Assembly: GCA_021464415.1 (NCBI GenBank)
Contig: CM038465.1
Location: forward strand, 83,734,919-83,798,918
Direction of reading: 5' to 3'
Origin: Lonicera japonica
Lineage: Eukaryota; Streptophyta; Magnoliopsida; Dipsacales; Caprifoliaceae
DNA length: 64,000 nt
The translations under genes and the position numbers were made by a program. The notes beneath the pieces were generated by a model, which made no database searches, was not told where the DNA came from, and worked only from the letters and a program-made list of their open reading frames with translations. This document shows, piece by piece, positions 46,901-58,764 of this stretch; the stretch's first letter is position 1, and every line of letters starts with the position of its first letter.

Positions 46901-49025
46901 AACAACATGGAAAATGAAAAGAAAAACACTTGAATTGTGTGAGAAATTGGAAAATAAGTTAAGGCGTGTGATGAGATGGAGAACATCTCATACTCATTTT
47001 TAGGACTAAATGTCCTCCATCCTTCATTATTTTTTTGTGGAAAATTTTTCTTCCTCAAGCCCCAAAGAAAAAATTTCAACGGAGAAACCTAAAAAGCAAG
47101 AAGACATCTCACCACATGCCTCAACTTATTTCTAAATTCTCACAAAAATCAACTATTCTTATTATCATTTTCCATGTTATCAAACAGACCCATAAAACAT
47201 CAAAATCCACTCCAATGTGAAAGTGGTACAAATAATAAGCACATGGTGGAGTATGTCCCTACTCAAACAAAACTGCAAGTAATGCAAAGATTCAAAGTCA
47301 AAACATATATACCTTCCTGTGTAGAGGAACCATTCACCGTGGTCCTCATCATCTTCATACCCACCAGACAGTGCCACAGATTGTGCCCCATAAACTGCCT
47401 GCCCAGAAATTCCTGCAACATGAGGAAGATGAGCACCCCATTGTCTGCATTCCATCCGATCTTCCCACGTCTCCCCAACCAACACACCCTGTTTTCTCTC
47501 AGGATCATTTTCCGCAAGGATTGGTCCAAAATGATCAGGGGGGACTGTCACAAAAATCTTTCCACTACAAGCATTTGCCTTTCCAGCTTTCTTTGCCCGC
47601 TCTGTGGTGTATGCTTTGTCGGGTCGGTTTTGGTTTTGAACAAAATGATATACCTTTGGCTGGCCTCCAGAAGTAGCAGATTTTGACATCTTTGCCATTC
47701 GAATGGCAATAACCAGGGCAGAGTTTATCCGAGGCTGGCTTGCCATCTTGGGTGGGATTGTATTGCGACAATTTGCACAAGTGCGCTTCCCCTGCCCAAC
47801 CCATTTCTGGAAGCATCTCAGGCAAAAATTGTGACCACAGGGGGTCTGAAAGAATAATGCAGAAGAATGTCAACATGTTAGCTGCCAAAATTGTTGTTTT
47901 ACAGGAAAGTGGTGGCTACAGGCATTTAACACAGAGAATAGCGATCATTAATATCAACAAATGTCAATCAGCATATCTTCAGAAAGAGGTGCACAATAAT
48001 CTTTAATAAGAAACATAGCAAGTGAAATAGCTGCTGGAAAGGCCAATGAGCTCTAGTTTTGGCCAAAACAGAGGTTCCACTATAACAAGAAAGGAAGACA
48101 AGTAAGCAATTGAAACAAAGCTAAACATAGAAGCATCCAAAACGGGTCAAAAAAATAGTAATGTAAGAAGAAGCACGGCAAATCATTAGCCAACAAAATT
48201 GATTAAAAATGTTAAGTAAATGAACGGGTAATACATTATTGGGTGCTGGAAACTGAATTTACATTCTATTATATACTAAACATAGACTACATTCTATTAT
48301 ATACTAAATAAACATAGACTATGGTGTACTGTGTCTATCAGTTGGAAAAAAAAAAAAAAGGAAAAACATATCAACTTATAGTGCATCTATGTTATCTATT
48401 TTATGGTTTTGGAGGCGCAGCGTATAGTCCTGTATACTCGGCATATTAAAGAAATTATTTTATGGTTTCGGAGGAGCAGCGTATAGTCCTGTATACTCGG
48501 CATATTAAAGAAATGATAGATAGATAGATAGATAGATACCGTGACAGGTCTATCAGGAAGGTGCATGCAAAAGGAGCAGTTGAGACTGTCATCGAGAAGA
48601 TCAAGTAGTTGGTTATTATTCTTGTGATTTCCGCAGCCGCCGTTGTCATCTGGAGAAGTCAACTTGTGACATCCGCTGGTGATAAGGGATTGTCGTTTCT
48701 TTGCTTTGTCGTGGTCAGAGAGGGAAGGGTCGGATTCGATGGCACGAATGGCAGCTACGAGGTTAGAGGATTCAGATCGGAGGGGGGCGGAGGATGAGGA
48801 AGGAAGAGTAGTAGGATTGAGGGAGGAGCAGTCGGGGCATTCCCAAGGGGAGGAGGATAGGGATTGAGATGGAGATGGAGGATGTGAAAGGGAGAGGCAG
48901 GTGAGGTGCCATGGTGTTACGCAGGTCTTGCAGGTGAGTGTGTCTGCTTCTGAAGGCTTGTTCTTACACATCATACAAATGCCATCTCCGTCAATCGGAA
49001 GATCACTAGAATGTCCCCCCGCCAT
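43931..49025 (-). CDS. VIM1: VIM/ORTHRUS-type E3 ubiquitin ligase (PHD-RING-SRA-RING), 763 aa
   Basis: Nine minus-strand exons: 49025-48540, 47845-47313, 46245-46120, 45762-45663, 45589-45528, 45427-45325, 45132-44988, 44859-44642, 44449-43931; total 2,292 nt with consistent phases. The PHD finger covers about residues 17-66 (CMMC...CKTC...HLTC...CPDC). RING1 covers 150-188 (CSFC...CGHNFC...CANC). The SRA/YDG domain covers about 259-415 (IFVTVPPDHFGPI; GVLVGETWEDR; WFLYTGSGGRDL; YDGIYRIETCWRKVG). RING2 covers about 522-578 (CLICRKVM; CAHNFC; CPSC). VIM proteins bind methylated CG through SRA and maintain CG methylation with MET1 in the nucleus; the RINGs give ubiquitin-ligase activity. The C-terminal tail (592-763) is acidic then basic (RTRSKKAK), probably a nuclear signal. 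ATG 49,025 is preferred because it begins the family-like MAGG...DGDGIC. Paralog identity (VIM1, 2 or 3) is not resolved. Intron 7 appears to use a GC donor. Confidence 0.94.
45284..45306. repeat. (GA)n microsatellite in VIM intron 6
   Basis: GAGAGAGAGAGAGAGAG lies just downstream of the exon 6 donor on the minus strand. Confidence 0.8.
46888..47191. mobile_element. MITE, copy B (about 304 bp), in VIM intron 2
   Basis: The ends are GGCTCCGTTTGATAACAACA and the inverse CATGTTATCAAACAGACCC. It is related along its length to the copy at 34,724-35,031 (shared ATGGAAAATGAAAAGAAAAA, AACTTATTT and TCATTTTCCATG-like blocks). It lies wholly inside the intron between exons 2 and 3. Confidence 0.78.
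48393..48515. repeat. 59-bp tandem duplication in VIM intron 1
   Basis: Two near-identical copies of a unit containing AGCAGCGTATAGTCCTGTAT and CTCGGCATATTAAAGAAAT stand head to tail. They sit next to a GATA microsatellite. Confidence 0.85.
48516..48539. repeat. (GATA)n microsatellite overlapping the VIM exon 1 splice donor
   Basis: On the minus strand exon 1 ends GTCACG and the intron begins GTATCTATCTATCTATC. The donor is therefore the first unit of the repeat. Confidence 0.85.
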
Positions 49026-49165
49026 TCCCACTTTACTTCCAAGGATATATAGATAATAATAATAATAATAATAATATGATTTTAGATAGATAAATAGATA
49101 GATAGATAGATAGATTAGAACAGCAAAGACAGGCCAGAGATAGGAAGAAGAAGAAGAAGAAGAAA
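49026..49165 (-). promoter_or_regulatory. VIM 5' leader with GATA, TAA and GAA microsatellites
   Basis: Upstream of the start codon are (TAA)n at about 49,052-49,075, (GATA)n at about 49,085-49,113 and (GAA)n at about 49,145-49,163. They probably lie in the 5' UTR. The promoter core was not identified. Confidence 0.5.
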
Positions 49166-49199
49166 TACCTACACTACACTCACTGACTGATTAATAATG

Positions 49200-51051
49200 T
49201 GTGTAATTTTAATTATGATCTTATATATATATAATAAAAAAATAAATAATTATAATAGTCAGAGCATAGTAATTAGAAGCGGCCTTCCCTTTCTTTTTTT
49301 GTCTCGATATATGCGTGCGATTGAGAGAAAGAGGGCACCAAACCAAAACGATTTCTTTTTTCAAAAAGGAGGGAGGGAAGGACGTTGCAGGTGGGCGGGC
49401 TTCCAAAATATTTCACATATCCTCCCTCCCATCAAAACCCAATTCAATTCTATTCTCTATATTTCATATATATTTTGAAATCTCCCTCTCCCTCTTCATT
49501 TTCTCTTTCTAATTTAATTTAATGTTATTAAATTAATTAATACTAAACAACTCCGGAAAATGAGAAATAGTTTGTTCTCCACCCCCCAACTGCACCCTCC
49601 TTGCACCAAGTTCTTTTTTTTTTTTTTACTTATACAAGAAATTCAATATTTTACACTCTTATCAGAGATATGGCCCCAAAAGCGTTTTGTATGTGGAAGA
49701 AAAATATTTCAATTCTTGTTTTATATTGTACTAGAATTTGTATATTTCAAAGCCGCCGTCCTTGACGGCAGGAGTAGCAATTATTAAAATAAACTAATTA
49801 ACTAAAACACGTTCTCCTTTCTTCGTGAGCAACAATATAACTACTGTTAAAGATAAAATTTAAGAGCTTTACCACTCCATATGACTCGATGTGTGCAACA
49901 CTAAATCACACGAAGCTTGTGAATGATGTTACCTTTACCTCAGTATGAGTATCCTTAAAAGGTTTATTTTGTACAAAGTTTGATATGAAAATTTTACCCT
50001 ACTTGTATTTCGCAGTGGTATTATAACATTAAAGAAAAAAAAAAAAAAAACCGGGTGCAGGCTAGTTCCTGGAATCCAATCGGACAACATTGAACTGTAT
50101 CATAAGAAATTTTATTAGACTTAACTTTATCATTTGCTTGATATAAAGTACATCATAAAAAGATAAAATATCGTACGAGTACTACAAAACCAAACTGACG
50201 GGCATGCTCAAGGCGGAAGATCTTGGCTTCAACGCTTTTGAATGAAATCGGGCTACTGAGGGTATCCACCAGACGAACATCAACATCACATGACACGGAA
50301 TCTTTCCGTCAAATAACTGCTATTATTATTCTCAGATTTTAAAGGCAGAAATTTGAGAAGAGAGTTTACTGGGCAAGTCATAATACCCTTATCATCTTTG
50401 AAGCATAGTCCATTATCGCAGTTCCAGTTTTGTTTATTTATGATGTTTCATTTTGGGGGCTTTTGGCCCTTCCGTTGTTAATAATTAAATGGGGAGAAAA
50501 ACCAGTATAATAAGATGATTATTTCAAAACAAATCACATCGCCATCTAAGTACCTGTATTTTTCTTTTCGATACACACAAGGAGGATAGAACCAGGTATT
50601 CGAATTAGGTGGAAAGGATGCGGGTCCAACCCACCACCCCTTTTGAAGCTACTAACACTTGATTTCCAATTGGCCTAGCACCCAGTTCTAAATACTTAGT
50701 TACATTAAGTCAAAACCAATAGGTGTGGGTGCAAGGACTGGATGCAGCACTGTTATTGTTTTAGATGAAGGTTTACGAAGTAGCCTCAACTACTACAACA
50801 GGGGAAAAAAGGGAATTTATTACATCAGATGTTTAAAGCCCACTAAACAATTTAAAGATAAATTAGCACTAGAGGGGGTAGTGATAATAATTCACCGCTC
50901 ATACCATAAGCAAACCCACTTCATCAACCCTTGGTTTAGAATTTTACATTAAAGGGAAGGGGGAAGAGGAAGAGGGGGGAAAAGAAGAGAAGAGAGGGGG
51001 GGGAGACTTTTAAGGATTTACACACACAAGTCGGTTAAGTGACCGTAAGAT
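49200..51051. other. Intergenic region between VIM 5' end and RBR 3' end
   Basis: This holds the VIM promoter region on its left and the RBR 3' UTR on its right (purine-rich GGGAAGAGGAAGAGG at about 50,955-51,003). A run of A lies at 50,035-50,050. I recognise no gene between. Confidence 0.5.
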
Positions 51052-54000
51052 TTACGTCTCAGGTTGCTCGGATTTCAATGTTGCACCTGACGAGGATCCG
51101 CAGCTCCCGTTCTGGAGGTAAAGGCTGTGGGCAACTAGAGAGTCACTAACCAACCCAATATCACCATCCTCAAATTTAAGCGTATTTCTGAGCTTCCGGT
51201 TACCGCTGACGAGAAAAAAAAAAAAAAAAGAGTACAAAAGTTTCAATATTAGCATATACAATTGTGTCATACTTTTAACAAGGAAATTCTTTATATATCA
51301 ACAATCCATACCCATTCAAATGGTTATTGATGGCTGTCAAGTCTTTTGATGGACTCTGGAAAGCATGGGTGCTCTCCCCAACACAAGCATAATAGCTCTT
51401 AGAGCTATTCGAAATTAAAGCATCCATCTGCATACATACAAAACTACAAATCAACCTTTGCAGTGCTAGCCAAATATATTATAGCGATACGCATATACAA
51501 CAAACAAAATCCTGAATTTTAGTAGGTAATCCTAACATGTTTCCCCAGTCCCTTGCAAGATAATCTAAACACTAGTTGACATTAGCATAAGGGAGCCCAA
51601 AAAATGCAAAAGTAGTAAGTGGGATCAATCTGGTTATTGACCAAGTTAGATCCCTATTTGGATATGCCTAGCTTTGATTCCTACCATGCCTTTCGTTTTT
51701 ATCAAAATCATGGATTCCACCTTTTTGCACAATATTAGGGGAAGGCAACATTCTCACTTTCTTGTCTTCAACAAATAAAAAAGTAGGAACCAACAATTTT
51801 TTTTGGTTTTTTAGAAAGATGGCTATCTTTGATTGTTGTGGCGCAGAAAGCCAACACAAGATCTCTTATTTTAGAATCGCATAAACTTGAGACAAGATAA
51901 AAAAGGATGATAATATATACAGACAATACATTTCTCATGCGGACCGGTTTGTACAGACCGGGACCTTTAGCGATGGATTTTCGTCACAAATACATTGGGG
52001 ATATCTTTTTAGCGACGAAAAAGGTCCCTGTCCGTACGGACCGGTCTGCATGAGAAATTTTCAGTATATATATATATGTTGTATTATGAAAGTTGATTAC
52101 ATACTATTAATAGACCTCAGAATTACATAAATACCTTTGATGACCGCAAAGGAGAGACATATATATTATGTGCCGCAGATACCTTCTTTGGGGACATATC
52201 AGGAATGCTGGGAAATGATACCTTGGGCGATCCAGGACATTCACCTAATAGGCAGCAAGGACATGAGAGAGAGAGCATGTGAGGCCATGGATCACAGGGA
52301 TCGTGTTCCAGTGAAGATCATTGAGTAAACAGAATGCAGAGCTAATTCAATTAAAGAGCTTACCCTCATTACTGTTGTTAGCATCTGACACCTGGTTAGT
52401 TTTTTGAGCTTTTACCACGAGGGCAGGCTCACCCAGTAGAGTCTTTACAGCAGGAATGAAAATTTCATTGTAGAATGTGATTATATCAACATGATCCTGC
52501 CAAGCTTTCTGTTTCAAAACCCATTAAAATTAGAATTTCCTCAAGTACAGAGGACAAGAGAGTATAGGCCCATAAATTCACATACCCCATTGTGGCGAGC
52601 TGAGGATCGGTCAACAAAAACACTACGAAAAACTTGAGGTTTACAATGTGGCTGTTTTCTATAGTTGCAAATGATTTCTCTGAAAGTTAGGTTGAGCTGG
52701 GAAATCTGCAGGCCAAAACTCAAGGAGTTAGCAAAAGTGATCAAACGCTAGACTTGATTTTCACATGTATCTGACAGCAAACCTTTGCAAGTCCATAGAA
52801 ACAACAAAGGATGATCTGGTCAATATGGCGATTGAAGAACAGAGCTGTCCGCTGACTAAGGATCTGTTGGAAAAGACAGTATACATTCTCCCTTATCTGT
52901 TGTGACAATTGTAGCCTATCAACCATACCATTGATTCTGACAGCAGCTAACTTTACAATCTGGGCAGCAGAAGAAATTGAGGGTCACTACAAACACTAAA
53001 TCAGTGAATTTAATGTGTTCCAAGTAGATCAAGGTCAAGAAAGCAAAGTAGTCATCAGAAAAAATTGAAAAGAAAGGGCAAAACTGGAAAGTGCAAGTGA
53101 AAAAGTAATTTATCCACTACAAAAAATATATATATATATTAGTTGTAACTAATTGATATTGGTCAAATTACTCATTTTAAAATAAAGTTATAAAAGAGGG
53201 TCTAAATCCTACACAAATACAAAACAGGGACTTGATCTGTAGAGCAGTTATTCCGTCATTTAAATCAGAAAAAAATTGTTATCAGTGCACCTGAGCCACT
53301 GCTCCACAAAAGACATTGTAATGAAGCATTCAAATCCTCCGCACATGTGGCTTCTACTTGCAGGTGGCAAGACTGACAAAGTAAAGTGTACTGGGTACAC
53401 ATAATACAATGCAAACTGCACTACTTAGTGGAGAACTAAATATAAGCGGGAACACCTGAACCTCAGACCTTCCAAAACAAGTTTTAATACCACATGAAGC
53501 ACCAACTGCTCTAAAGAGCTGAAGTCTCTTAGATGCTGAGCCAAACAAAGTATGTTAAAATTCTTCAGCACAGGTACCTCTCTTAAAATGCCATCTGTTC
53601 TTTTAAAAATAAAAACCCCATTCAAACTAGTTGAAAATTACTGGGCATGTTACAATATAATATCATTAGGATTGTTTTTTATTGAACCACCCATGGTAAA
53701 ACTGTAGATGAGATTACTCAAATGACACTATTCAAGAATTACAAATGTTGTGAAGAAGGGGGAAGGGAATACAAAACGAAACCCCCTGAGAATAAACAGG
53801 CGGAAAAGAAAAGGCTTCCTTACTCTGCCGCATGCTCACATTAATCAATCTACCAGAAATATTCACCTGAATACCCTTGAAGTGAATCATGGTAAAATTA
53901 GCAATATAAATAAAGGTACTACCTTTCCAAAAAATACATTGATTGCAGTTTCTGCACACGTTTCCCCTCCACTACCTGGATTGGGCTTTGTTGGACTGCA

Positions 54001-55632
54001 ATAAGCATAAAATTGTAGGACCCTAATTAGAGGACAAAGAGATAACAAATACCAAGCACACAATTTCTAGGTTTGCCACTTCCTGGCAACTTGGAACTAT
54101 TATGATACCTGGCAAATGCAGATTGCAAGGCAGGTGGTGGTAACTTCGACTTGAGGTTACTGAAGGCCAGAAGCCGATCCTTCACTGGTGATGTGAAGGA
54201 ATTCCGCTCTACCAACACACTTCGATATTCAGTGCAAAGTCTCTTCGGTGAACGAATATCTACATTTTGACCTAGAAAACCAAGATATGTTGGTTACCAA
54301 TGCTACCACTTGCTAATATAGAAACAAAACCAAGCCATTCAACCTGCTTCTGTTCATTAATATCACAAGAAACTTAAATGTCGGATACCATTCAGCATAT
54401 AAGACAAGTTTTCTGAATGTACAGAAAATACATATACTGTAATATAAACAATAAACATATATAACTGAGGAGAACCTTCAGATAAAATATTAAATGATTT
54501 ATTACCTGAAGAAAGTTCGTGCTTCTGGAAAGATGGGGCAGGAGGCAAACCGCCAGATGACATGTTAATATGCATCGCAATTGCATCCAAAGATGGCATT
54601 GGTTCTGCCAACAACCCAAGACGGTTTATTTCAGCAGAAAGGGATGGTATTGCAACGGTCAGAGAATTGTACATTGAGGATCCCTTTTCCCACACCATGC
54701 TCTCCAAAAGTCGCTCTTCCAACGAATTCAGATGTCGCCTCAATTCTCTGGGAAGTGATTCCTCATGTCGAATGAAACTTTCTATCACCTTACTGAGATC
54801 AAAAGGTGTAATTCCAGTCCTTTCCAACACTGCTGGAAACAACATGGTTACCGTCTTATGAGTGGCAAGAACTAACTCTGCTGAACACGCAAGCATACAT
54901 CTGTGGAACCTCTCATTAGTTAGCAAAGAGGTCAAATTGCTGGCATGCAAAATTTGGGCCTCCGCTCTACACATTGCTTGCAAAACTTTATAGTATAACT
55001 TGAGTGCTTCCAATCTACGTTGTTCTGCCCAAATGTTATCCATCAGGTTTGTGCTCTGCAGGCTTCCAGTTACACTACACTCCCCCAGACCACTACTCGG
55101 AAATATAGCCTCCAAGATTACATGAGCCCTGTGTACTACATCAAGAGTTACATCCTTATCACATTTGGACAAGAATAGCTCCAGCTCTGCTGAAGGCATT
55201 GATGGAAGTGGAGAAATGATGGTGTGAAGCCATGTCGTAGTTGTTATTCCTGTGCTTGCAGGAGTAGTCACCGAAGGAGAACGGAATGGGGAGAGCGGAC
55301 TTTTCATTGTCTTTGCTGGGGATGCTATCTCAATTTTTCTCTAAACGAAAAAAAAAATACCACAAACAGAAACAGAAAAACAATTACTGCACAGTTCATT
55401 CTTCGAAGATGGATAGGACCCTTCCATTAAAAACATACCTTGGTCTCGCTCATATTTATTGCACCCTCAGACAAACTGCTGGAACCACACAGGCTATCCG
55501 CCTCATTAATAAGCACCTTCTCATCCACATCACTCTTATTATGAACAGTGTCCTCGCAATTCTTTTCTAGATTTCTTAAACCGGAAGGCAAAGATGATTC
55601 TCCCATTAAATCTTCAAAATAGATGAAACCAA
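51052..55632 (-). CDS. RBR1: Retinoblastoma-related protein RBR, pocket A, pocket B and C-terminus (5' exons not found)
   Basis: Ten consecutive minus-strand exons: 55632-55439, 55340-54506, 54271-54109, 53995-53923, 52959-52783, 52705-52586, 52508-52364, 52244-52135, 51427-51312, 51205-51052; all phases fit, 694 codons plus stop. The first recognised exon starts inside a codon at [13 protein letters not shown]. Pocket A is the 835-nt exon ([15 protein letters not shown] to [13 protein letters not shown], with [20 protein letters not shown] and [20 protein letters not shown]). The spacer carries [14 protein letters not shown]. Pocket B runs from [19 protein letters not shown] to [19 protein letters not shown]. 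The tail has the conserved [22 protein letters not shown] and FQSPSKDL phosphorylation-type sites. RBR represses E2F targets in the nucleus until CDK phosphorylation. About 280-300 N-terminal residues of the usual length near 1,000 are unaccounted for. Confidence 0.93.
51930..52058. mobile_element. Foldback MITE (about 130 bp) in an RBR intron
   Basis: The left ATTTCTCATGCGGACCGGTT and the inverted right ATTTCTCATGCAGACCGGTC share about 45 bp, including GGGACCTTT and TTAGCGA. It is short, without coding capacity, and lies in the intron between the exons at 52,135 and 51,427. Flanking target duplication is not clear. Confidence 0.8.
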
Positions 55633-57546
55633 CTGCATGAAATGGGATAACAAAATCCAGCAAATAAGTGCTAACTGAAAGAAAGAGTACATTACTTGAG
55701 CAAGTGATTAGATACACGAAAATTTATGATTCAACCAGTATTTCCAATGCCTAACCTCCCAAACACATGAATGGAAAACAAAAAAAATGTAAAACAATGG
55801 AGACGATTACCAGGCCCCAAAATAACCTTAAGAAGGAATGCAATGAGACCTTTTATATAATGGAGAATTTGTAAAGTGAGACGTGTCACTTATGTGTGAC
55901 AGACCCTGTATAGCATGATGCAGCACATTACGTGGCTGCAATATATGAAATACTATGCACCACTTCCCCATGCAACGGAAGATCGTTTGATAGGCACCAA
56001 AAAGCACTACATCACCCCTATAGGAATTTTTTTTTATTTTTTTTTTGATAACCATGGGTATCGGGGCCCCACCCCTATAGGAATGTTTTAATTCTAATAA
56101 TCAAACTTTTCAGCTCTCACAAGCACCAAATATATAGTTTCTAGTTACAATTTTGACATACATTGTTGGCTCCACTCTCTTAACATTTTATGCATTTATA
56201 GCAATTAACAGTCTACCATGGTGTCAAAAACTTTGGCAAAGCCCCCACTTACCTTTGCCCCAAACCCCCAGTACAGTCGGTATGTTCATATAATGTTTTG
56301 TCTGTGTTTTTCTTTCCATGGCAATGTTCAAAAATCTATTGAGGCATGGCGTAGGAAAATAGCCTGGATATTTAAGGCCCTCGTTATCTTTATTAGAGGT
56401 GTAAGCCTCACTCCATTGAGGCTTATGCCTCGAGGCTTACAATGCTTAAGCCTCAGATTTCTGACTTTTGACCTCAAATAAATCTGATTCTGGTTCTCTC
56501 TTCCCTTACCTTTATCCCTTTCAGCATTTGCACAATTGAGTATAAATTGCAATACAAGGCCGGGAGAGGTTTCAACTTCTAGGAGCTATGGCAAATTTTT
56601 CCGTCCAAATCTACCCCGCAAGAATACATTTAAACTTCTCCAATTATAGCTATCAATTAGTTATCAGCAACTTAACACTTCAAATTTGAAATGCACATTT
56701 CCCTACTACATCTGTTGTTGCCAAAATTATAAATGGTGTTTAGTTTCTTTCCAAAAATTAATACTTGATATTCATCATGTGAAAGCTACTTTGTATGTTA
56801 TTATACTTTGGAATGTATACACTTGTGTATTGCAACATTTTACTGAAAAATATGCTGTGTAATTTGTATACAGATATACGTGTAATATAGATACGCAAAA
56901 CCAATAGATTATGGAATTTATACTTCGTAATATACAAGCACAGTGCACTACACACTACATGCATGTATGTATGTATGTATAGCTCATGTGATATGAGATT
57001 AGCCCAACTTGGCATTCTGCCAGGGATAAAACCCATGGCCTAGCACCAGTGGGATTCTTATCCCTCCCCCCAGCATTGCTCCTATGGACCAAAAAATAAT
57101 AAACATAGCAATATTATTGATTACAATCAAATTAGGAATGAAAACTGCAAAAAATAAAACCACCGTATTACATTTTAGCAATAATAAGCGTTGAAATAAT
57201 AACTAACGAATGTGTGTATGTATGAGGGGCAACAATAGGCATGTAGGGACAAGACAATAAATTAAAAGCTTTAAAAGTATTGTTAAATATACAATCAACA
57301 AACTGAAGCCATCGCCTTGATGCAAAGTAAAGGTAGAAATCATCAGTTCACAGCATATAAAACGTATCAGCCAGTTGGGAAGTAAAAAAACATAAGATAT
57401 TGACTTAGGGATGCACAAGATATTAACAACAAAAGGAACACCACAAGTGCAAAAAGAACCAGAAAAGTAAAAGTTGACATAGAAGATGAACCGAATGGGA
57501 GAGTAGAATCAGCAGTCAACATATGAGACAAAAACCAAGTCATGAG
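55633..57546. other. Region upstream of the first recognised RBR exon; TE fragments, no N-terminal exons seen
   Basis: I read this stretch for RBR N-terminal motifs on the minus strand and found none. It holds a tiny SINE-like insertion (56,013-56,084), a repeat of GAGGCTTA-type words at about 56,395-56,455 resembling a small hAT remnant, and a conserved-looking repeat around 57,000-57,080 (CTAGGCCATGGGTTTTATCC on the minus strand) that may be a tRNA-like SINE part. Confidence 0.45.
56013..56084 (-). mobile_element. Minute SINE/LINE remnant with 15-bp target duplication
   Basis: CACCCCTATAGGAAT occurs at 56,013-56,027 and again at 56,070-56,084. The 42 bases between are a T-run followed by GATAACCATGGGTATCGGGG. 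On the minus strand this is a short body ending in a poly(A) tail. It is a severely 5'-truncated retroposed insertion. Confidence 0.85.
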
Positions 57547-57900
57547 CAGTGTTCTAAAAATCCCCGACTGCACCCGATAAATCCCCGATTAGTCGCCAGT
57601 GGTTGGTAGCCCGACTCGATTTTGCATGGACGGAGGTGTAAAGTCACCTGGGTAAGAAATCGGAGGAAAGTTGGTGAAAATCGGCGATTAATCATTCAGT
57701 ACCCGACTTTGGCAACTTTGGTTGAGAAAAACGTCATTTTGAACCCCCCCCCCCCTTTTATAAACAAAAAATGAAAGAAGAAGGATGAAGGAGAAGGAAG
57801 AAGAAAGAAGGAGAGGACGAAGAAGGGAGGTTGAGAGAGACAAGAGAAGGAAGGAGGCTGTAGAAATGAGAAGAGATGAGATATTTTATACCAGGTGTAA
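57547..57900. mobile_element. hAT-like element, left end only
   Basis: CAGTGTTCTAAAAATCC begins at 57,547 and resembles the terminal repeat of the hAT element at 60,261 (CAGTGTTTTAAATCGCG). It is followed by repeated CCCGA/CCCGAT words and a GAA-rich purine stretch. I could not find an inverted partner or an 8-bp duplication, so the other end seems lost. Confidence 0.5.
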
Positions 57901-58764
57901 CCCATGCCAATGGCACTACGACCTAACTCATGTAATTATTCAATATTGAAACATAAACTCAAAAGGACAATGTAACGCAATAATGACATAAGAATTTTTG
58001 TTTTACAAAGGAGTAAAAGAAAAAAATAAAGTCAAGATGGCAACCTACAACACATATATTATCATTGAATGGTAAGAACACACTAACCAAAACTACACCA
58101 AAAGCTAATTGAGCATCAGCCAAGATCCTGCATATTACAATTGCATAGTCAGGAACAAAATATTAAAGCCAAAGAAACTTGTGGATTTTGTGTCAAAGCT
58201 ACAATTTGTATTAGAAAAAACAAAATTAATGTAAATGCAAACTAACCGAAGGGAAGAACAAAACCATCAAGGGAAATGTAAACTACAGTTCAATTTAGTA
58301 TCTAAAGCTATCATTTAACATCCTGAGGTAGAAATTTAAGGTATTTTCAACAGTACTAAATTGAAATAACTTCAAAAGCTAACTTCTTTGAGCCACAACT
58401 TAACAAGGGAACGGGTAACAAAAACATGTTTTATAAATTAAAAAATCACAATAAACATGTTTAACAGAAGTAGTGAAGTTCAATGATAAAAATATGATTA
58501 AAGCAAAACAAAACAGAGTATTAAAATTAAATGACGAGTATAAATAGAACAAAAGAACACAACTTTGCTCTATATCAACACAGCTACATCTAGGATAGAT
58601 TACAACCTTAAATTAAAAAGGAAGTCCTCCCTTGGAAGCTTGAAAACCAAGTACCTGCGATGTGAAAACAAACTTTATAATATAAATTGTTGAAAGTAAA
58701 TCAAATGGAGAAAAACAAACTACTATTTAACAAAAGCAATGCACAATTAGCTAAAACACTATTA
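57901..58764. other. AT-rich intronic or intergenic DNA
   Basis: No exon of RBR or another gene was recognised. Confidence 0.45.

Noticed and set aside
47180..47746. Plus-strand frames (47,174-47,686 and 47,371-47,676) opposite VIM exon 2
   Set aside because: They are shadows of the VIM SRA-coding exon and match no family.
49026..49031. Alternative VIM start two codons upstream
   Set aside because: The upstream codon is GTG, not ATG; the ATG at 49,025 begins the family-like N-terminus.
54562..54861. Plus-strand frames opposite RBR pocket A
   Set aside because: They are antisense shadows of a strongly conserved coding exon.
57000..57080. Minus-strand frame with IPLVLGHGFYPWQNAKLG as a protein
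   Set aside because: It reads like a repeated SINE-type DNA segment (CTAGGCCATGGG...) rather than coding sequence.
58085..58150. Minus-strand peptide ILADAQLAFGVVLVS after an AG acceptor
   Set aside because: It is short and AT-rich with no matching neighbour exon or family; chance is the simpler explanation.
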